Part shown: one piece after another, positions 53,688 to 62,212 of the stretch
Layout of the letters: every line of letters starts with the position of its first letter
Position numbering within the stretch: position 1 is the first letter of the stretch
Source of the DNA: Lentimicrobiaceae bacterium
Lineage (GTDB): Bacteria; Bacteroidota; Bacteroidia; Bacteroidales; F082
Direction of reading: 5' to 3'
DNA length: 64,000 nucleotides
Assembly (NCBI GenBank): GCA_031262365.1
Contig: JAISHW010000022.1
Coordinates: forward strand, 1-64,000
Translations under genes and position numbers: made by a program
The notes under the pieces: generated by a model
Databases searched by the model: none
Told to the model about the DNA's origin: nothing
What the model saw: the letters and a program-made list of their open reading frames with translations, nothing else

Positions 53688-54590
53688 TTATTGTGGGTTA
53701 ATTATATATTCCCAAACGGCTTTCGCTGTTCCTTCGGGGTTGTTACAAAACACAAAAAAGATACGATTATCTGCAACGCAATATCCCATCGAATTATAGA
53801 AAGGAGCTAAAGAGGCTGTTTTCCATGTATTTGTTGCCGGATTGTAAGAAAACAGCGTGCGCGAATCTAAAACATAACCGTAATTGCCTTGTGCAAAATT
53901 GATCAGTTTGTAATATGTTGTCGAAGACGAAAATGGGAATGAAGCTATTTCTGTCAGTTCGTTTGTTGTGGGATTGTATTCGTATGCTTTGTCAAGACCG
54001 CCAAAGTATCCTTTTCCTTTGATTGAGAAAGCAAATACAATGCCTGAAGCTCCTACCGGTTCGTATTCTCGTTTTACAGTCCAACTATTTGTTTGAGGTT
54101 CGTAAACAAGTATTTCACCGTCTTTTACCACATAACCTTTGTTTGCAATGGCAAAAGCACCATTGTAGAGCATTGAAGGCACATCGACACTTGTTACTTC
54201 GGTCCATTCATCGCTCAGACAATCGTATTTCCAAAAGTCGGTCAAATTTCTGCTTTCAGCTGCGCTGTATCCCAGTCCCACATAGGCATTGTTTCCGATT
54301 ACAAAAGATACGGCACCGTATCTTTTCAATCCCGGAAAGTCTTTTTTGCGTTGCCATTTGTCTGTTTCCGGATCGTATTCCCAAAAATCGGAATACACAC
54401 GTCCTTCGACTTCGCCAAGTCCTAAATAGCCTTTTTGTGCCAAGGCAAAAGAAGTTGCTTGATACCGAAATTCACCATCGTAAAATTCGGCTTTTCGTGT
54501 CCAGTTTCCTTTGTAAGCGTTTTCTTTCAAACAGCCCGAAAAAAGAATGAACAACGTAAGCAACAAGAATAAACGGAACCTATTTTTCAT
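53688..54590 (-). CDS. Kelch-repeat lipoprotein
   Basis: A 300-residue lipoprotein with signal FRLFLLLTLFILFSGCLKE (Cys about 20). The mature part consists of about six kelch blades of about 45 residues, each showing a run such as KGYLGLGEVEGRVYSDFWEY followed by DPETDKWQRKKDFP, or NAYVGLGYSAAESRNLTDFW followed by DCLSDEWTEV. This folds as a beta-propeller on the outer membrane. Kelch propellers in bacteria bind sugars or proteins; here nothing specifies the partner. Its 3' end is 5 bases from the convergent beta-helix gene. A -7 box lies 26 bases upstream. Confidence 0.85.
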   Translation of the reverse strand: MKNRFRLFLLLTLFILFSGCLKENAYKGNWTRKAEFYDGEFRYQATSFALAQKGYLGLGEVEGRVYSDFWEYDPETDKWQRKKDFPGLKRYGAVSFVIGNNAYVGLGYSAAESRNLTDFWKYDCLSDEWTEVTSVDVPSMLYNGAFAIANKGYVVKDGEILVYEPQTNSWTVKREYEPVGASGIVFAFSIKGKGYFGGLDKAYEYNPTTNELTEIASFPFSSSTTYYKLINFAQGNYGYVLDSRTLFSYNPATNTWKTASLAPFYNSMGYCVADNRIFFVFCNNPEGTAKAVWEYIINPQ

Positions 54591-54615
54591 GTTTATTTTT
54601 TGTTCTTAACAAAAA

Positions 54616-54623
54616 CAAAATTA
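54616..54623 (-). promoter_or_regulatory. -7 box (TAATTTTG) of the kelch gene
   Basis: An exact TAnnTTTG element on the minus strand, directly after the upstream gene's terminator and 26 bases before the ATG at 54590. Confidence 0.6.
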
Positions 54624-54652
54624 GAAAAAAATGCTCGACAAAGCGAGCATTC
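54624..54652 (-). terminator. Intrinsic terminator of the threonine dehydrogenase gene
   Basis: On the minus strand AATGCTCG and CGAGCATT pair around a 6-base loop and run into a T tract, 15 bases after the stop codon at 54667. Confidence 0.85.
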
Positions 54653-54666
54653 TGTATTTTCTTTGG

Positions 54667-55614
54667 TTATTGCAGCTTCTTTGCAATTTCTTTCAGCATT
54701 ACTTTGGTCATGCTGTCGATGTTGTATTTATCATTCAATCCCCAATCGTTTCGAGCAACAGAATCGTCGATGCTTGCGGGCCAGCTGTCGGCAATTGCTT
54801 GGCGGAAATCAGGTTCATACGTAATCGTAAATTCTGGAATGTATTTTTTAATGGCTTCGGCTACTTGTTTTGGTGTAAAACTCATGCCTCCAACATTATA
54901 ACTTGAGCGTAAGCTTAAATTTTCACTGTCGACTTGCATCAGTTTGATTGTGGCATTGATAGCGTCTTCCATAAACATCATCGGAAGAGCGGAGTCTTCT
55001 TTTAAGAAACATTTGTACGATTTGTTGCGGATAGCTTCGTAATAAATTTCGACCGCGTAATCGGTTGTGCCGCCACCTGCTTCGGTTTTATAGCTGATAA
55101 GTCCCGGATAACGCACGCTGCGAAAATCAACACCATATTTATTGAAATAATATTCACCCCAACGTTCACCGGCTAATTTGCTGATTCCATAAACGGTATT
55201 TGGTTCCATCACACAAAGTTGCGGTGTGTTGTTTCGTGGCGTTGTCGGACCGAAAACGGCAATTGAACTAGGCCAAAACAAGCGTTTCGCATTGGTCAAA
55301 CGGGCTACTTCAAGCGTATTCATCAACGCTTTCATGTTGATGTCCCACGATCCAAGTGGATTTTTTTCGGCATTTCCCGAAAGTATAGCCGCTAAATTAT
55401 AGACTTGTGTGATGTTATTTTTTTGTACAAAATTCAAAAGCGCATCGTAATCGAGTACGTTAAGAATCTGAAAAGGTCCTGATTCGGTAATATCGGTAGC
55501 AGGTTGTTTTATATCAGTAGCAAAAACATGCTCATTTCCATAAACTTTACGAAGTGCAAGCGTTAATTCTGATCCTATTTGACCTGAACAACCAATGATG
55601 AGAATACGTTCCAT
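54667..55614 (-). CDS. L-threonine 3-dehydrogenase, short-chain (epimerase-like) type
   Basis: A 315-residue NAD-dependent member of the extended short-chain dehydrogenase family. The Rossmann loop is ILIIGCSGQIGSELTLAL and the catalytic set is Ser/Thr in FWPSSIAVFGP with Tyr and Lys in YGISKLAGERWGEYY. The blocks RNNTPQ, SVRYPGLISYKTEAGGGTTDYAVEIYYEAI (seen as RSVRYPGLISYK then TTDYAVEIYY) and MMFMEDAI mark the threonine dehydrogenase branch rather than UDP-galactose epimerase. It oxidises threonine to 2-amino-3-ketobutyrate, which a ligase then splits to glycine and acetyl-CoA. It has its own -7 box and a terminator. Confidence 0.88.
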   Translation of the reverse strand: MERILIIGCSGQIGSELTLALRKVYGNEHVFATDIKQPATDITESGPFQILNVLDYDALLNFVQKNNITQVYNLAAILSGNAEKNPLGSWDINMKALMNTLEVARLTNAKRLFWPSSIAVFGPTTPRNNTPQLCVMEPNTVYGISKLAGERWGEYYFNKYGVDFRSVRYPGLISYKTEAGGGTTDYAVEIYYEAIRNKSYKCFLKEDSALPMMFMEDAINATIKLMQVDSENLSLRSSYNVGGMSFTPKQVAEAIKKYIPEFTITYEPDFRQAIADSWPASIDDSVARNDWGLNDKYNIDSMTKVMLKEIAKKLQ

Positions 55615-55643
55615 ATCAGCAATATTTGTTTATTATTTTCGGG

Positions 55644-55651
55644 CAAAGGTA
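55644..55651 (-). promoter_or_regulatory. -7 box (TACCTTTG) of the threonine dehydrogenase gene
   Basis: An exact TAnnTTTG element on the minus strand, 30 bases before the ATG at 55614. Confidence 0.6.
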
Positions 55652-55705
55652 ATAGTTTTACTCTTTTTAGCACTTGCCTATTCGTCGATAAATAGCTTCT
55701 TTTTG

Positions 55706-55713
55706 TACTTTTG
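55706..55713 (+). promoter_or_regulatory. -7 box (TACTTTTG) of cysS
   Basis: An exact TAnnTTTG element on the plus strand, 32 bases before the cysS start and divergent from the box at 55644. Confidence 0.6.
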
Positions 55714-55745
55714 CGCTGTTTTAACGCAACTTAATGATTTAGAAA

Positions 55746-57221
55746 ATGAAACAACAGCAGCCGCTTCATATATATAACAGTCTCAGTCGCAAAAAAGAGT
55801 TATTCAAACCTTTAAATCCGAACCATGTAGGTATGTATGTGTGCGGTCCGACGGTTTACGGCGATTCGCATCTCGGACACGCACGTCCGGCAATCACATT
55901 CGATTTGGTTTTTCGCTATTTGCAACATATTGGTTATAAAGTGCGCTACGTGCGTAATATTACAGATGTTGGGCATTTGGAAAACGATGCCGACCATGGT
56001 GAAGATAAAATTGCGAAAAAAGCGCGGCTTGAAGTTTTAGAACCAATGGAAATAGTACAGCGTTATACGATTGGTTACCACAAAAATATGGATGCGTTAA
56101 ATGTACTTCGTCCTTCAATCGAACCACACGCTTCGGGACATATTATTGAGCAAATCGAAATGGTAAAAAAAATTATCGAAAAAGGCTACGCATACGTTTC
56201 GAACGGGTCGGTCTATTTCGATGTCGAAAAATACGACCGCAATTTTGATTACGGTGTGCTTTCGGGACGAAAAATTGACGAGCTGATCAGCAATACACGT
56301 GAATTGTCCGGACAATCGGAAAAACGAAACAGTTTTGATTTCGCCATCTGGAAAAAAGCCGAATCGGGGCATATCATGCGCTGGCCTTCGCCTTGGAGCG
56401 ATGGCTTTCCGGGTTGGCACATGGAATGTTCTGCCATGGGATACAAATATCTGGGCGAAACATTTGATATTCACGGAGGAGGTATGGATTTGCTTTTCCC
56501 GCATCACGAATCAGAAATTGCGCAATCAACCATTGCAAACGAAAAAAGTCCGGTGCGTTATTGGATGCACAACAACATGGTAACCATCAATGGAAAAAAA
56601 ATGGGAAAATCGCTGGGGAATGCCGTTTCATTAGACGATTTTTTTACCGGAAACCATCCGTTACTCGAAAAAGCGTACACGCCGATGACGATTCGCTTTT
56701 TTATCTTACAAGCACAATACCGCAGCACTTTAGATTTTTCAAACGAAGCACTCGTTGCCGCCGAAAAAGGATTGAAACGCCTGATGGAAGCGAATGATAC
56801 ACTTCAAAAACTGACCGCAACACCTAACGCTCCAAATCAAGAAATAGATCGTTTGCTCAAAGCCTGCTACGAAGCGATGAACGACGATTTCAATAGCCCG
56901 ATCGTCATCGCGAATCTGTTTGAAGCCGCACACATTATCAACGCTGTGAAAGACGGACATACAGCCATTAATTTTGAAGAACTTGAACTATTAAAAAAAC
57001 TGTTTCAAGTGTTTGTTTTTGAAATTCTTGGGTTACAAGAATCGCAGAAATCGGACGATAAATCGGTAGTTGATGGCTTATTGGAAACGATCATTCAATT
57101 ACGTCAGGAGGCGCGTGCGCGCAAAGATTTTGCTACAAGCGATGTCATCCGCGATAAGCTGCAAGCACTCAAAATCGTATTAAAAGACGGAAAAGATGGC
57201 ACTACTTGGACTTTGAATTAG
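55746..57221 (+). CDS. cysS: Cysteinyl-tRNA synthetase
   Basis: A 491-residue class I synthetase joining cysteine to tRNA-Cys. The zinc-binding Cys is in [11 protein letters not shown], directly followed by the HIGH motif as SHLGHARP. Further zinc ligands are in WHMECSAMG and [18 protein letters not shown]. The KMSKS loop reads [17 protein letters not shown]. The helical anticodon-binding part follows from about 360, with the usual ending [20 protein letters not shown]. Length is normal. The gene converges with a flippase gene whose stop lies 7 bases away. Confidence 0.96.
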   Translation: MKQQQPLHIYNSLSRKKELFKPLNPNHVGMYVCGPTVYGDSHLGHARPAITFDLVFRYLQHIGYKVRYVRNITDVGHLENDADHGEDKIAKKARLEVLEPMEIVQRYTIGYHKNMDALNVLRPSIEPHASGHIIEQIEMVKKIIEKGYAYVSNGSVYFDVEKYDRNFDYGVLSGRKIDELISNTRELSGQSEKRNSFDFAIWKKAESGHIMRWPSPWSDGFPGWHMECSAMGYKYLGETFDIHGGGMDLLFPHHESEIAQSTIANEKSPVRYWMHNNMVTINGKKMGKSLGNAVSLDDFFTGNHPLLEKAYTPMTIRFFILQAQYRSTLDFSNEALVAAEKGLKRLMEANDTLQKLTATPNAPNQEIDRLLKACYEAMNDDFNSPIVIANLFEAAHIINAVKDGHTAINFEELELLKKLFQVFVFEILGLQESQKSDDKSVVDGLLETIIQLRQEARARKDFATSDVIRDKLQALKIVLKDGKDGTTWTLN

Positions 57222-57228
57222 CAAAAAA

Positions 57229-58692
57229 TTAAACTTTTACGTCTGATTGTTTTGTTTCATAACAAAAAAACGAAACAGCAAAAGCAAGAATCATCAATGT
57301 GTTTAGTGTCATGCGCAGCGCAAATGAAAGTTCAGTAAGTTGTTGACTGATAAAATAAATTAGCATTGCAATCGCAAAATAAATGCCAATGCGCAACATA
57401 TTGTATGGCACTACGAAATCGCTTTTTCGGCTCCATAAATATGAAAATGACATCATGACAAAATAACACGCAAAATGCGACCATGCCGCGCCCATAATGC
57501 CGATACGCGGAATGAGTAAAAAGTTGCAAAACAACGTAATTGAAGCACCAACGATTGAAATTACAGCACCATTTTGTGTTTTGTCGGTCAACTTATACCA
57601 AACAGACAAATTGAAAAAGATTCCGTAAAATAAATTCGCCAACAAAACAATCGGGACGATGGCGGCTCCTTCACGGTACGCTTTTCCTAAAACATGAATA
57701 ACTATATCGAGATAAAGTGTAATTCCTAGAAAAATCAACAACCCAACAAGCACAAAATAATTCATCACTTTCGCAAAAAGCTGTGGCGATTCTTTGTTTT
57801 CGGCGTGCGAGAAAAAAAATGGCTCAGAAGCATACCGAAACATCTGAACAAAAATCGTCATTAATACCGCCAATTTGTAATTCGCTCCATAAACGCCCAA
57901 CTGTTCCATCGCCGTTGTTTGATCGGGAACAAGAAATTTGATGAGAATCTTGTCAATTACATCGTTTATCATGCCTGCCAAACTAACAATCAATATCGGA
58001 AGTGCGTATCGAAGCATGGGTTTCAACAATTCCCAGTCGATTTTAAAACGCATTTGACGCATTTGCGGGATCAACAAAATCAAACTCAATAAACTTGCTG
58101 TAATGTTCGAAATCAGAATCCAAACCACCAAACCTGAATCGTCTCCAAAAAAATAATGCGAAATTTCCAATGCTTTTTCAGGAATAATCAGAATGAACAA
58201 CACATTTAAACCGATATTGACACTTACGTTGATAATTTTCAACAGAGCGAATCGTTTGGCTTTATTTTGCTTGCGTAATAACGCAAAAGGAATAGCCGTG
58301 AGTGCGTCTAAAGCCACAATCAAACCGATAAAAAGCACATATTCTTTTTCGCCTTCGTAACGAATCAGCTGTGCCAGATTTTCGTAAAAAAATCCGTACA
58401 AAAGCAGAAAAATTCCTGAAGTAACAAGGATACTGCTTTGCGCCGTGCTGAGTACTTTTCGCGTATCGTGTCGTTGCGAAAAACGGAAAAATGATGTTTC
58501 CATTCCGTATGTCAACAATGCCAACAAAAAAGCAACATACGCATACAACTCGGTTACTTCGCCGTAATGCGCTTTGTCGAGCGTATATGTGTAAAAAGGC
58601 ACTAGAAGCCAATTCAGCAAACGTGGCACAACGGTGCCCATGCCATAAATTGCCGTTTGTCCGGCTAATGATTTGATAGGATTAGATGCCAT
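57229..58692 (-). CDS. Oligosaccharide flippase family membrane protein
   Basis: A 487-residue polytopic protein of the polysaccharide biosynthesis (Wzx/MurJ-like MATE) superfamily, with about 13-14 membrane segments. It opens SLAGQTAIYGMGTVVPRLLNW, the usual amphipathic start, and has VPFYTYTLDKAHYGEVTELY and AYVAFLLALLTYGMETSFFRF in the first pair of helices. Such proteins flip lipid-linked sugars across the inner membrane for envelope polysaccharide assembly. No glycosyltransferase genes are adjacent in this window. A -7 box is 9 bases before the ATG. Confidence 0.88.
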   Translation of the reverse strand: MASNPIKSLAGQTAIYGMGTVVPRLLNWLLVPFYTYTLDKAHYGEVTELYAYVAFLLALLTYGMETSFFRFSQRHDTRKVLSTAQSSILVTSGIFLLLYGFFYENLAQLIRYEGEKEYVLFIGLIVALDALTAIPFALLRKQNKAKRFALLKIINVSVNIGLNVLFILIIPEKALEISHYFFGDDSGLVVWILISNITASLLSLILLIPQMRQMRFKIDWELLKPMLRYALPILIVSLAGMINDVIDKILIKFLVPDQTTAMEQLGVYGANYKLAVLMTIFVQMFRYASEPFFFSHAENKESPQLFAKVMNYFVLVGLLIFLGITLYLDIVIHVLGKAYREGAAIVPIVLLANLFYGIFFNLSVWYKLTDKTQNGAVISIVGASITLFCNFLLIPRIGIMGAAWSHFACYFVMMSFSYLWSRKSDFVVPYNMLRIGIYFAIAMLIYFISQQLTELSFALRMTLNTLMILAFAVSFFCYETKQSDVKV

Positions 58693-58701
58693 TTACAAAA
58701 A

Positions 58702-58709
58702 CAAAAGTA
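58702..58709 (-). promoter_or_regulatory. -7 box (TACTTTTG) of the flippase gene
   Basis: An exact TAnnTTTG element on the minus strand, ending 10 bases from the ATG at 58692, so the leader would be only a few bases. Confidence 0.6.
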
Positions 58710-58775
58710 CGGTTTTAACCTGAAAAATATCCTTTTAAACATTGAAGTTATCTAAAGATTCTGTCGGTTTATTGC

Positions 58776-58786
58776 GGGACGAGACA
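58776..58786. mobile_element. Family B element, solo inverted end
   Basis: GGGACGAGACA is the inverted form of the family B end TGTCTCGTCC. It directly abuts the stop codon of the ATPase gene. A related end lies on the far side of that gene at 60078. Confidence 0.45.
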
Positions 58787-59980
58787 CTAATATAAAAATC
58801 CGAACATCCAAAGCGGAATTTTGTTTTGAATGCCATATTCGATGTTATCCGCAACGATAAAGGCATTCGGAACATTCCGAATTTGTTCGTTAGTTTTACT
58901 TTTTCCTCCTATTTCGAACAAATATTTTTTATCTACCCAGAAATCGCCTTGATTGGGATACTCCACCGTATGATGATAGGATACTTGATTTAAGAAAAAA
59001 GTTTCGCGCAAATTCCCCATATCGGTATTCCTTTCGGATAAGGCGTATGCCAGATTAGTATTTTCGAGATAAATCTTCTCCGGCTTTTGCAGGCGATTGA
59101 TGCCGTAAATGTCTTTGTGAATATTTTTCGTGAGTTTGGTTTCTTCCAAATAATGCAGATACGAAAGTAGCGTGATCCGGTTGATGCCGATCCGTTCGCT
59201 TATTTTGCTTACATTTGGCACAAAAGGCACCGATGCGGCAATGATGGATAGCAACTGTTTGATTTTATACACATAAGCAATCTCCAATCCTCGAAGTAAC
59301 GGCAATTCAATTTCTAAAATCATATTGACCATTTCTTCCATTTTATCGTAATACAACGAAGGCATTTCGTTGAAAAACGGATAGTAACCGCATCTCAAAT
59401 AGTCTGAAAAAAATTGCAGTGGTTTTACTTCATTTAAAATAGAACTGGAAAGTTCTAATTGATTCTGAATAATATCGTTAAGCGATACAACAGGAAGATG
59501 GAGTTTCTGTGTGATATTCAGGTATTCGCGAAACGAAAGCCCTTGCATCTCATACACAATAGCCCTGCGGCTTAAGTCGGCACGGGCATTGAGAATTTCA
59601 AGTAGGGAAGAACCTGTAAATACTACTTTGAGTTCGGCAAAGTCGTCGTAGATATTTTTGATTTCTTGCGCCCAATTAGGATATTTGTGCACCTCGTCGA
59701 GAAACAAATACTTCCCGCCTCGCTTGACAAACAGATCGGCCGTCTCCCACAATTTATGTTCGGCAAACCACAGGTCGTCTAAACTCAGGTAGAGCGCGGT
59801 GCCGTCCAATGGAAGATGATGTTTCAAATATTGTAGCAGCAAGGTCGTTTTTCCTACGCCGCGAGCACCGCGTATGCCAATTAAACGTGCATTCCACTCT
59901 ATTTCATCCATTAGCGAGCGTTCAAAATCGAGTGAGGTAGCGTTCAATTTTTTATACGATTTTTCGAACAGTGCATCCAT
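58787..59980 (-). CDS. AAA/DUF4143 ATP-binding protein
   Basis: A 397-residue intact ATPase. The AAA domain has Walker A (GIRGARGVGKTTLLLQYL, about 33-50) and Walker B (KYLFLDEVHKYPNWAQEI), then the arginine-bearing VVFTGSSLLEIL. A winged-helix region follows (ISERIGINRITLLSYLHYLEE), then a DUF4143 PD-(D/E)XK-like domain: KIYLENTNLAYAL, GNLRETFFLNQV, NQGDFWVDKKYLFEIGGKSK. It is homologous to the broken copy at 28161-28721 and more distantly to 30648-31964. Function in the cell is unknown. Two TTATTGCAATA motifs lie between its promoter and ATG, and inverted-repeat ends flank the whole unit. Confidence 0.85.
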   Translation of the reverse strand: MDALFEKSYKKLNATSLDFERSLMDEIEWNARLIGIRGARGVGKTTLLLQYLKHHLPLDGTALYLSLDDLWFAEHKLWETADLFVKRGGKYLFLDEVHKYPNWAQEIKNIYDDFAELKVVFTGSSLLEILNARADLSRRAIVYEMQGLSFREYLNITQKLHLPVVSLNDIIQNQLELSSSILNEVKPLQFFSDYLRCGYYPFFNEMPSLYYDKMEEMVNMILEIELPLLRGLEIAYVYKIKQLLSIIAASVPFVPNVSKISERIGINRITLLSYLHYLEETKLTKNIHKDIYGINRLQKPEKIYLENTNLAYALSERNTDMGNLRETFFLNQVSYHHTVEYPNQGDFWVDKKYLFEIGGKSKTNEQIRNVPNAFIVADNIEYGIQNKIPLWMFGFLY

Positions 59981-59998
59981 GTATTCTTGTTGTTTTGT

Positions 59999-60042
59999 TT
60001 ATTGCAATAAACAAATTTTACATTTTTTTGTTTATTGCAATA
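59999..60042. promoter_or_regulatory. Paired TTATTGCAATA operator-like sites
   Basis: The 11-base palindromic motif occurs at 59999-60009 (extended to the perfect 12-mer TTATTGCAATAA) and at 60032-60042, 33 bases apart, close to three helical turns. Both lie between the -7 box and the start codon. Confidence 0.6.
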
Positions 60043-60044
60043 TG

Positions 60045-60052
60045 CAAAAGTA
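60045..60052 (-). promoter_or_regulatory. -7 box (TACTTTTG) of the ATPase gene
   Basis: An exact TAnnTTTG element on the minus strand, next to the second operator-like site. The leader to the ATG at 59980 is about 60 bases. Confidence 0.6.
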
Positions 60053-60077
60053 CAAAAAACAATCATTAAACATTAAA

Positions 60078-60156
60078 CTGTCTTATCCTGAAATAGGTTT
60101 ACACCAAAAAGAGTAAAAAAGGCTCAAAAGAGTAAATTTATTTCAGGATAAGACAG
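60078..60156. mobile_element. Family B element with long terminal inverted repeats
   Basis: The ends CTGTCTTATCCTGAAATA and TATTTCAGGATAAGACAG are perfect inverted repeats of 18 bases around a 43-base A-rich centre. The left end continues GGTTTACAC as in the other family B copies. It has no coding capacity and would also fold as a strong hairpin in RNA. Confidence 0.7.
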
Positions 60157-60212
60157 TTTTATATACCTTTACCGATTCAAAAGAATTAATTCACTTAAAA
60201 AAAATAAATATT

Positions 60213-62045
60213 ATGAAATTAAAAATTTTTACAATTTTTGTGGTGCTGTTTACTTTTTCAATCGTTAAAGTACAAGCACAAAATATTTTAGCAAACAATG
60301 AACGTGGGCTCGAATGTAACGGAAGCTTTGAAGACTGGACAGATGGTAAACCTGATTGCTGGTTTGGTGAAAAAACAAATATTGCAGCATCCAACATCGC
60401 TCAATACAGCACATCAGCACAAGAAGGAAACTTTGCCGTTCAACTGATAAACCCGAATACAGGTCACAAACGCTTTACTTCACAAGCTATAAGCATCGTT
60501 TCGGGAACTACATATTCCATTACATTTTGGGCTCGTGGACAAGGAGATGTCCGCACCGGATTATTCGATGATAGAACAACCTCTTCAGGATATTTCTACA
60601 ATGAATACATTACAGTAAACGCGACCGACTGGACGGAATACACACAAACAATAGCAGCCGAAAACACAACCGATGTCGCTGAATTTATTTTCTCGGTAAG
60701 AAACACCGTAGAAGGAAATGACCATTTACAAATTGATAATGTAACCATTTCTTCCGGAACAGCAACACCACAGCTAACTGTTTCACCTTCGAGTTTGGCT
60801 TTCGGTGATGTTACAACAGGAACAACAACATCCGCTAAAACCGTAACCGTTTCGGGAACAAACCTGACCGGAAATATCAGTTATACCAAAACAGGAACAG
60901 ATGCTTCGAGTTTTACAATCACAGAAACATCGTGGAATGTCGCAACAGGCGGAACATTGAGCGTAACATTCACACCAACAGAAGAAAGAACATACGCAGC
61001 AAATATTGTTGTTTCGAGCACCGATGCCGACGACAAAACTATTACGCTTTCAGGAACAGGAATTAGTGCCTCAGCACCTCCTGTTGCTCAATTTTCGGCA
61101 AATAAAACAACCGTTGAAATCGGGAAAAGTGTTTCATTCACAGACGAATCAACCGGAAGTCCAACTTCTTGGAATTGGACTTTCGAAGGTGGCACACCCG
61201 CTACTTCAACCCAACAAAACCCAACAGTCGTTTATAATACGATCGGAACTTACGATGTAACACTCCAAGTTACAAATGCTAACGGAAATGATACCGAAAC
61301 AAAAACCAACTACATCGAAGTGGTTGCGCAAAGTCCAAGTCTTATTTGCAACGGAAGTTTTGAAACATGGACGGCTGAAAAACCGGATTGCTGGTTTGGA
61401 TCAAAAACAGCTACTACAGCTTTTACCGTGTCTAAATACAGCACATCAGCACAAGATGGAAGTTTTGCTGTTCAGTTGATAAATGCAACAGATTCTCACA
61501 AACGTTTTACTTCACAAGCTGTAAGCGTTACAACTGGAAAAACATATTCCATTACATTTTGGGTACGTGGACAAGGAGATATTCGTACCGGATTATTTGA
61601 TGATCGCACAACAGGAAATGGCTATTCGTCTTATAACGAATATATTATAGTAAACTCAACCGGATGGACGGAATACACACAAACAATAGCAGCCGAAAAC
61701 ACAACCGATGTCGCTGAATTTATTTTCTCGGTAAGAAACACCGTAGAAGGAAATGACCACTTGCAAATCGATAATGTGAAAATAGAAGAAACTGTTGGAA
61801 TTGGCGAAAACACCACCGATCGCGTTGCTGTATATCCAAATCCTGCAAAAGAAAACATTCAGTTTATTCTCGACCAACAAGCCATCGTATCGGTTATTGA
61901 CTTGACAGGAAGAACGATTGTTTCGGAACAATTCAACGCCGGCTTATCGAATATCAACGTTTCGAACCTAGCGAACGGACTTTATATCATGAACTTCCGT
62001 TTTGCAGACGGAACCGCTGCAAGCAAAAAATTCTCAAAAAAATAA
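60213..62045 (+). CDS. T9SS surface protein with duplicated jelly-roll module, Hydin-like and PKD domains
   Basis: A 610-residue exported protein. Signal peptide about 1-22 (FTIFVVLFTFSIVKVQAQ). First carbohydrate-binding-like jelly-roll module about 30-185 (CNGSFEDWTDGKPDCWFG, then SITFWARGQGDVRTGLFDDR). An ASPM/SPD-2/Hydin-like Ig domain follows at about 190-285 (LAFGDVTTGTTTSAKTVTVSG), then a PKD domain at about 290-370 (SWNWTFEGGTPATSTQQNP), then a second copy of the jelly-roll module at about 375-530. The type A sorting domain starts VYPNPAKENIQF. The two modules share a 95-base stretch with no differences (60630-60724 and 61665-61759). Probably a surface glycan-binding protein; no catalytic domain is seen. 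Confidence 0.85.
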   Translation: MKLKIFTIFVVLFTFSIVKVQAQNILANNERGLECNGSFEDWTDGKPDCWFGEKTNIAASNIAQYSTSAQEGNFAVQLINPNTGHKRFTSQAISIVSGTTYSITFWARGQGDVRTGLFDDRTTSSGYFYNEYITVNATDWTEYTQTIAAENTTDVAEFIFSVRNTVEGNDHLQIDNVTISSGTATPQLTVSPSSLAFGDVTTGTTTSAKTVTVSGTNLTGNISYTKTGTDASSFTITETSWNVATGGTLSVTFTPTEERTYAANIVVSSTDADDKTITLSGTGISASAPPVAQFSANKTTVEIGKSVSFTDESTGSPTSWNWTFEGGTPATSTQQNPTVVYNTIGTYDVTLQVTNANGNDTETKTNYIEVVAQSPSLICNGSFETWTAEKPDCWFGSKTATTAFTVSKYSTSAQDGSFAVQLINATDSHKRFTSQAVSVTTGKTYSITFWVRGQGDIRTGLFDDRTTGNGYSSYNEYIIVNSTGWTEYTQTIAAENTTDVAEFIFSVRNTVEGNDHLQIDNVKIEETVGIGENTTDRVAVYPNPAKENIQFILDQQAIVSVIDLTGRTIVSEQFNAGLSNINVSNLANGLYIMNFRFADGTAASKKFSKK

Positions 62046-62064
62046 CAATAGATTATTTAAAAAC

Positions 62065-62096
62065 AAAAAAGGAGTCCAAATTGGACTCCTTTTTTG
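62065..62096 (+). terminator. Intrinsic terminator
   Basis: GGAGTCC and GGACTCC (extended by AA/TT and flanking A/T runs) form a compact hairpin followed by TTTTTTT, 20 bases after the stop codon of the surface protein gene. Confidence 0.9.
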
Positions 62097-62170
62097 TTTT
62101 TCCCGAGCAAAACCCATTTACTCCTTTTTTATTTTAGAAGTTTAGGTATTTATACTCCTCAGTTTTATTT

Positions 62171-62178
62171 TATCTTTG
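62171..62178 (+). promoter_or_regulatory. -7 box (TATCTTTG) of the SAM hydroxide adenosyltransferase gene
   Basis: An exact TAnnTTTG element on the plus strand, 34 bases before the ATG at 62213. Confidence 0.6.
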
Positions 62179-62212
62179 CAAGTTAAGATGAGGAAATGAT
62201 AGAAACGCACGA

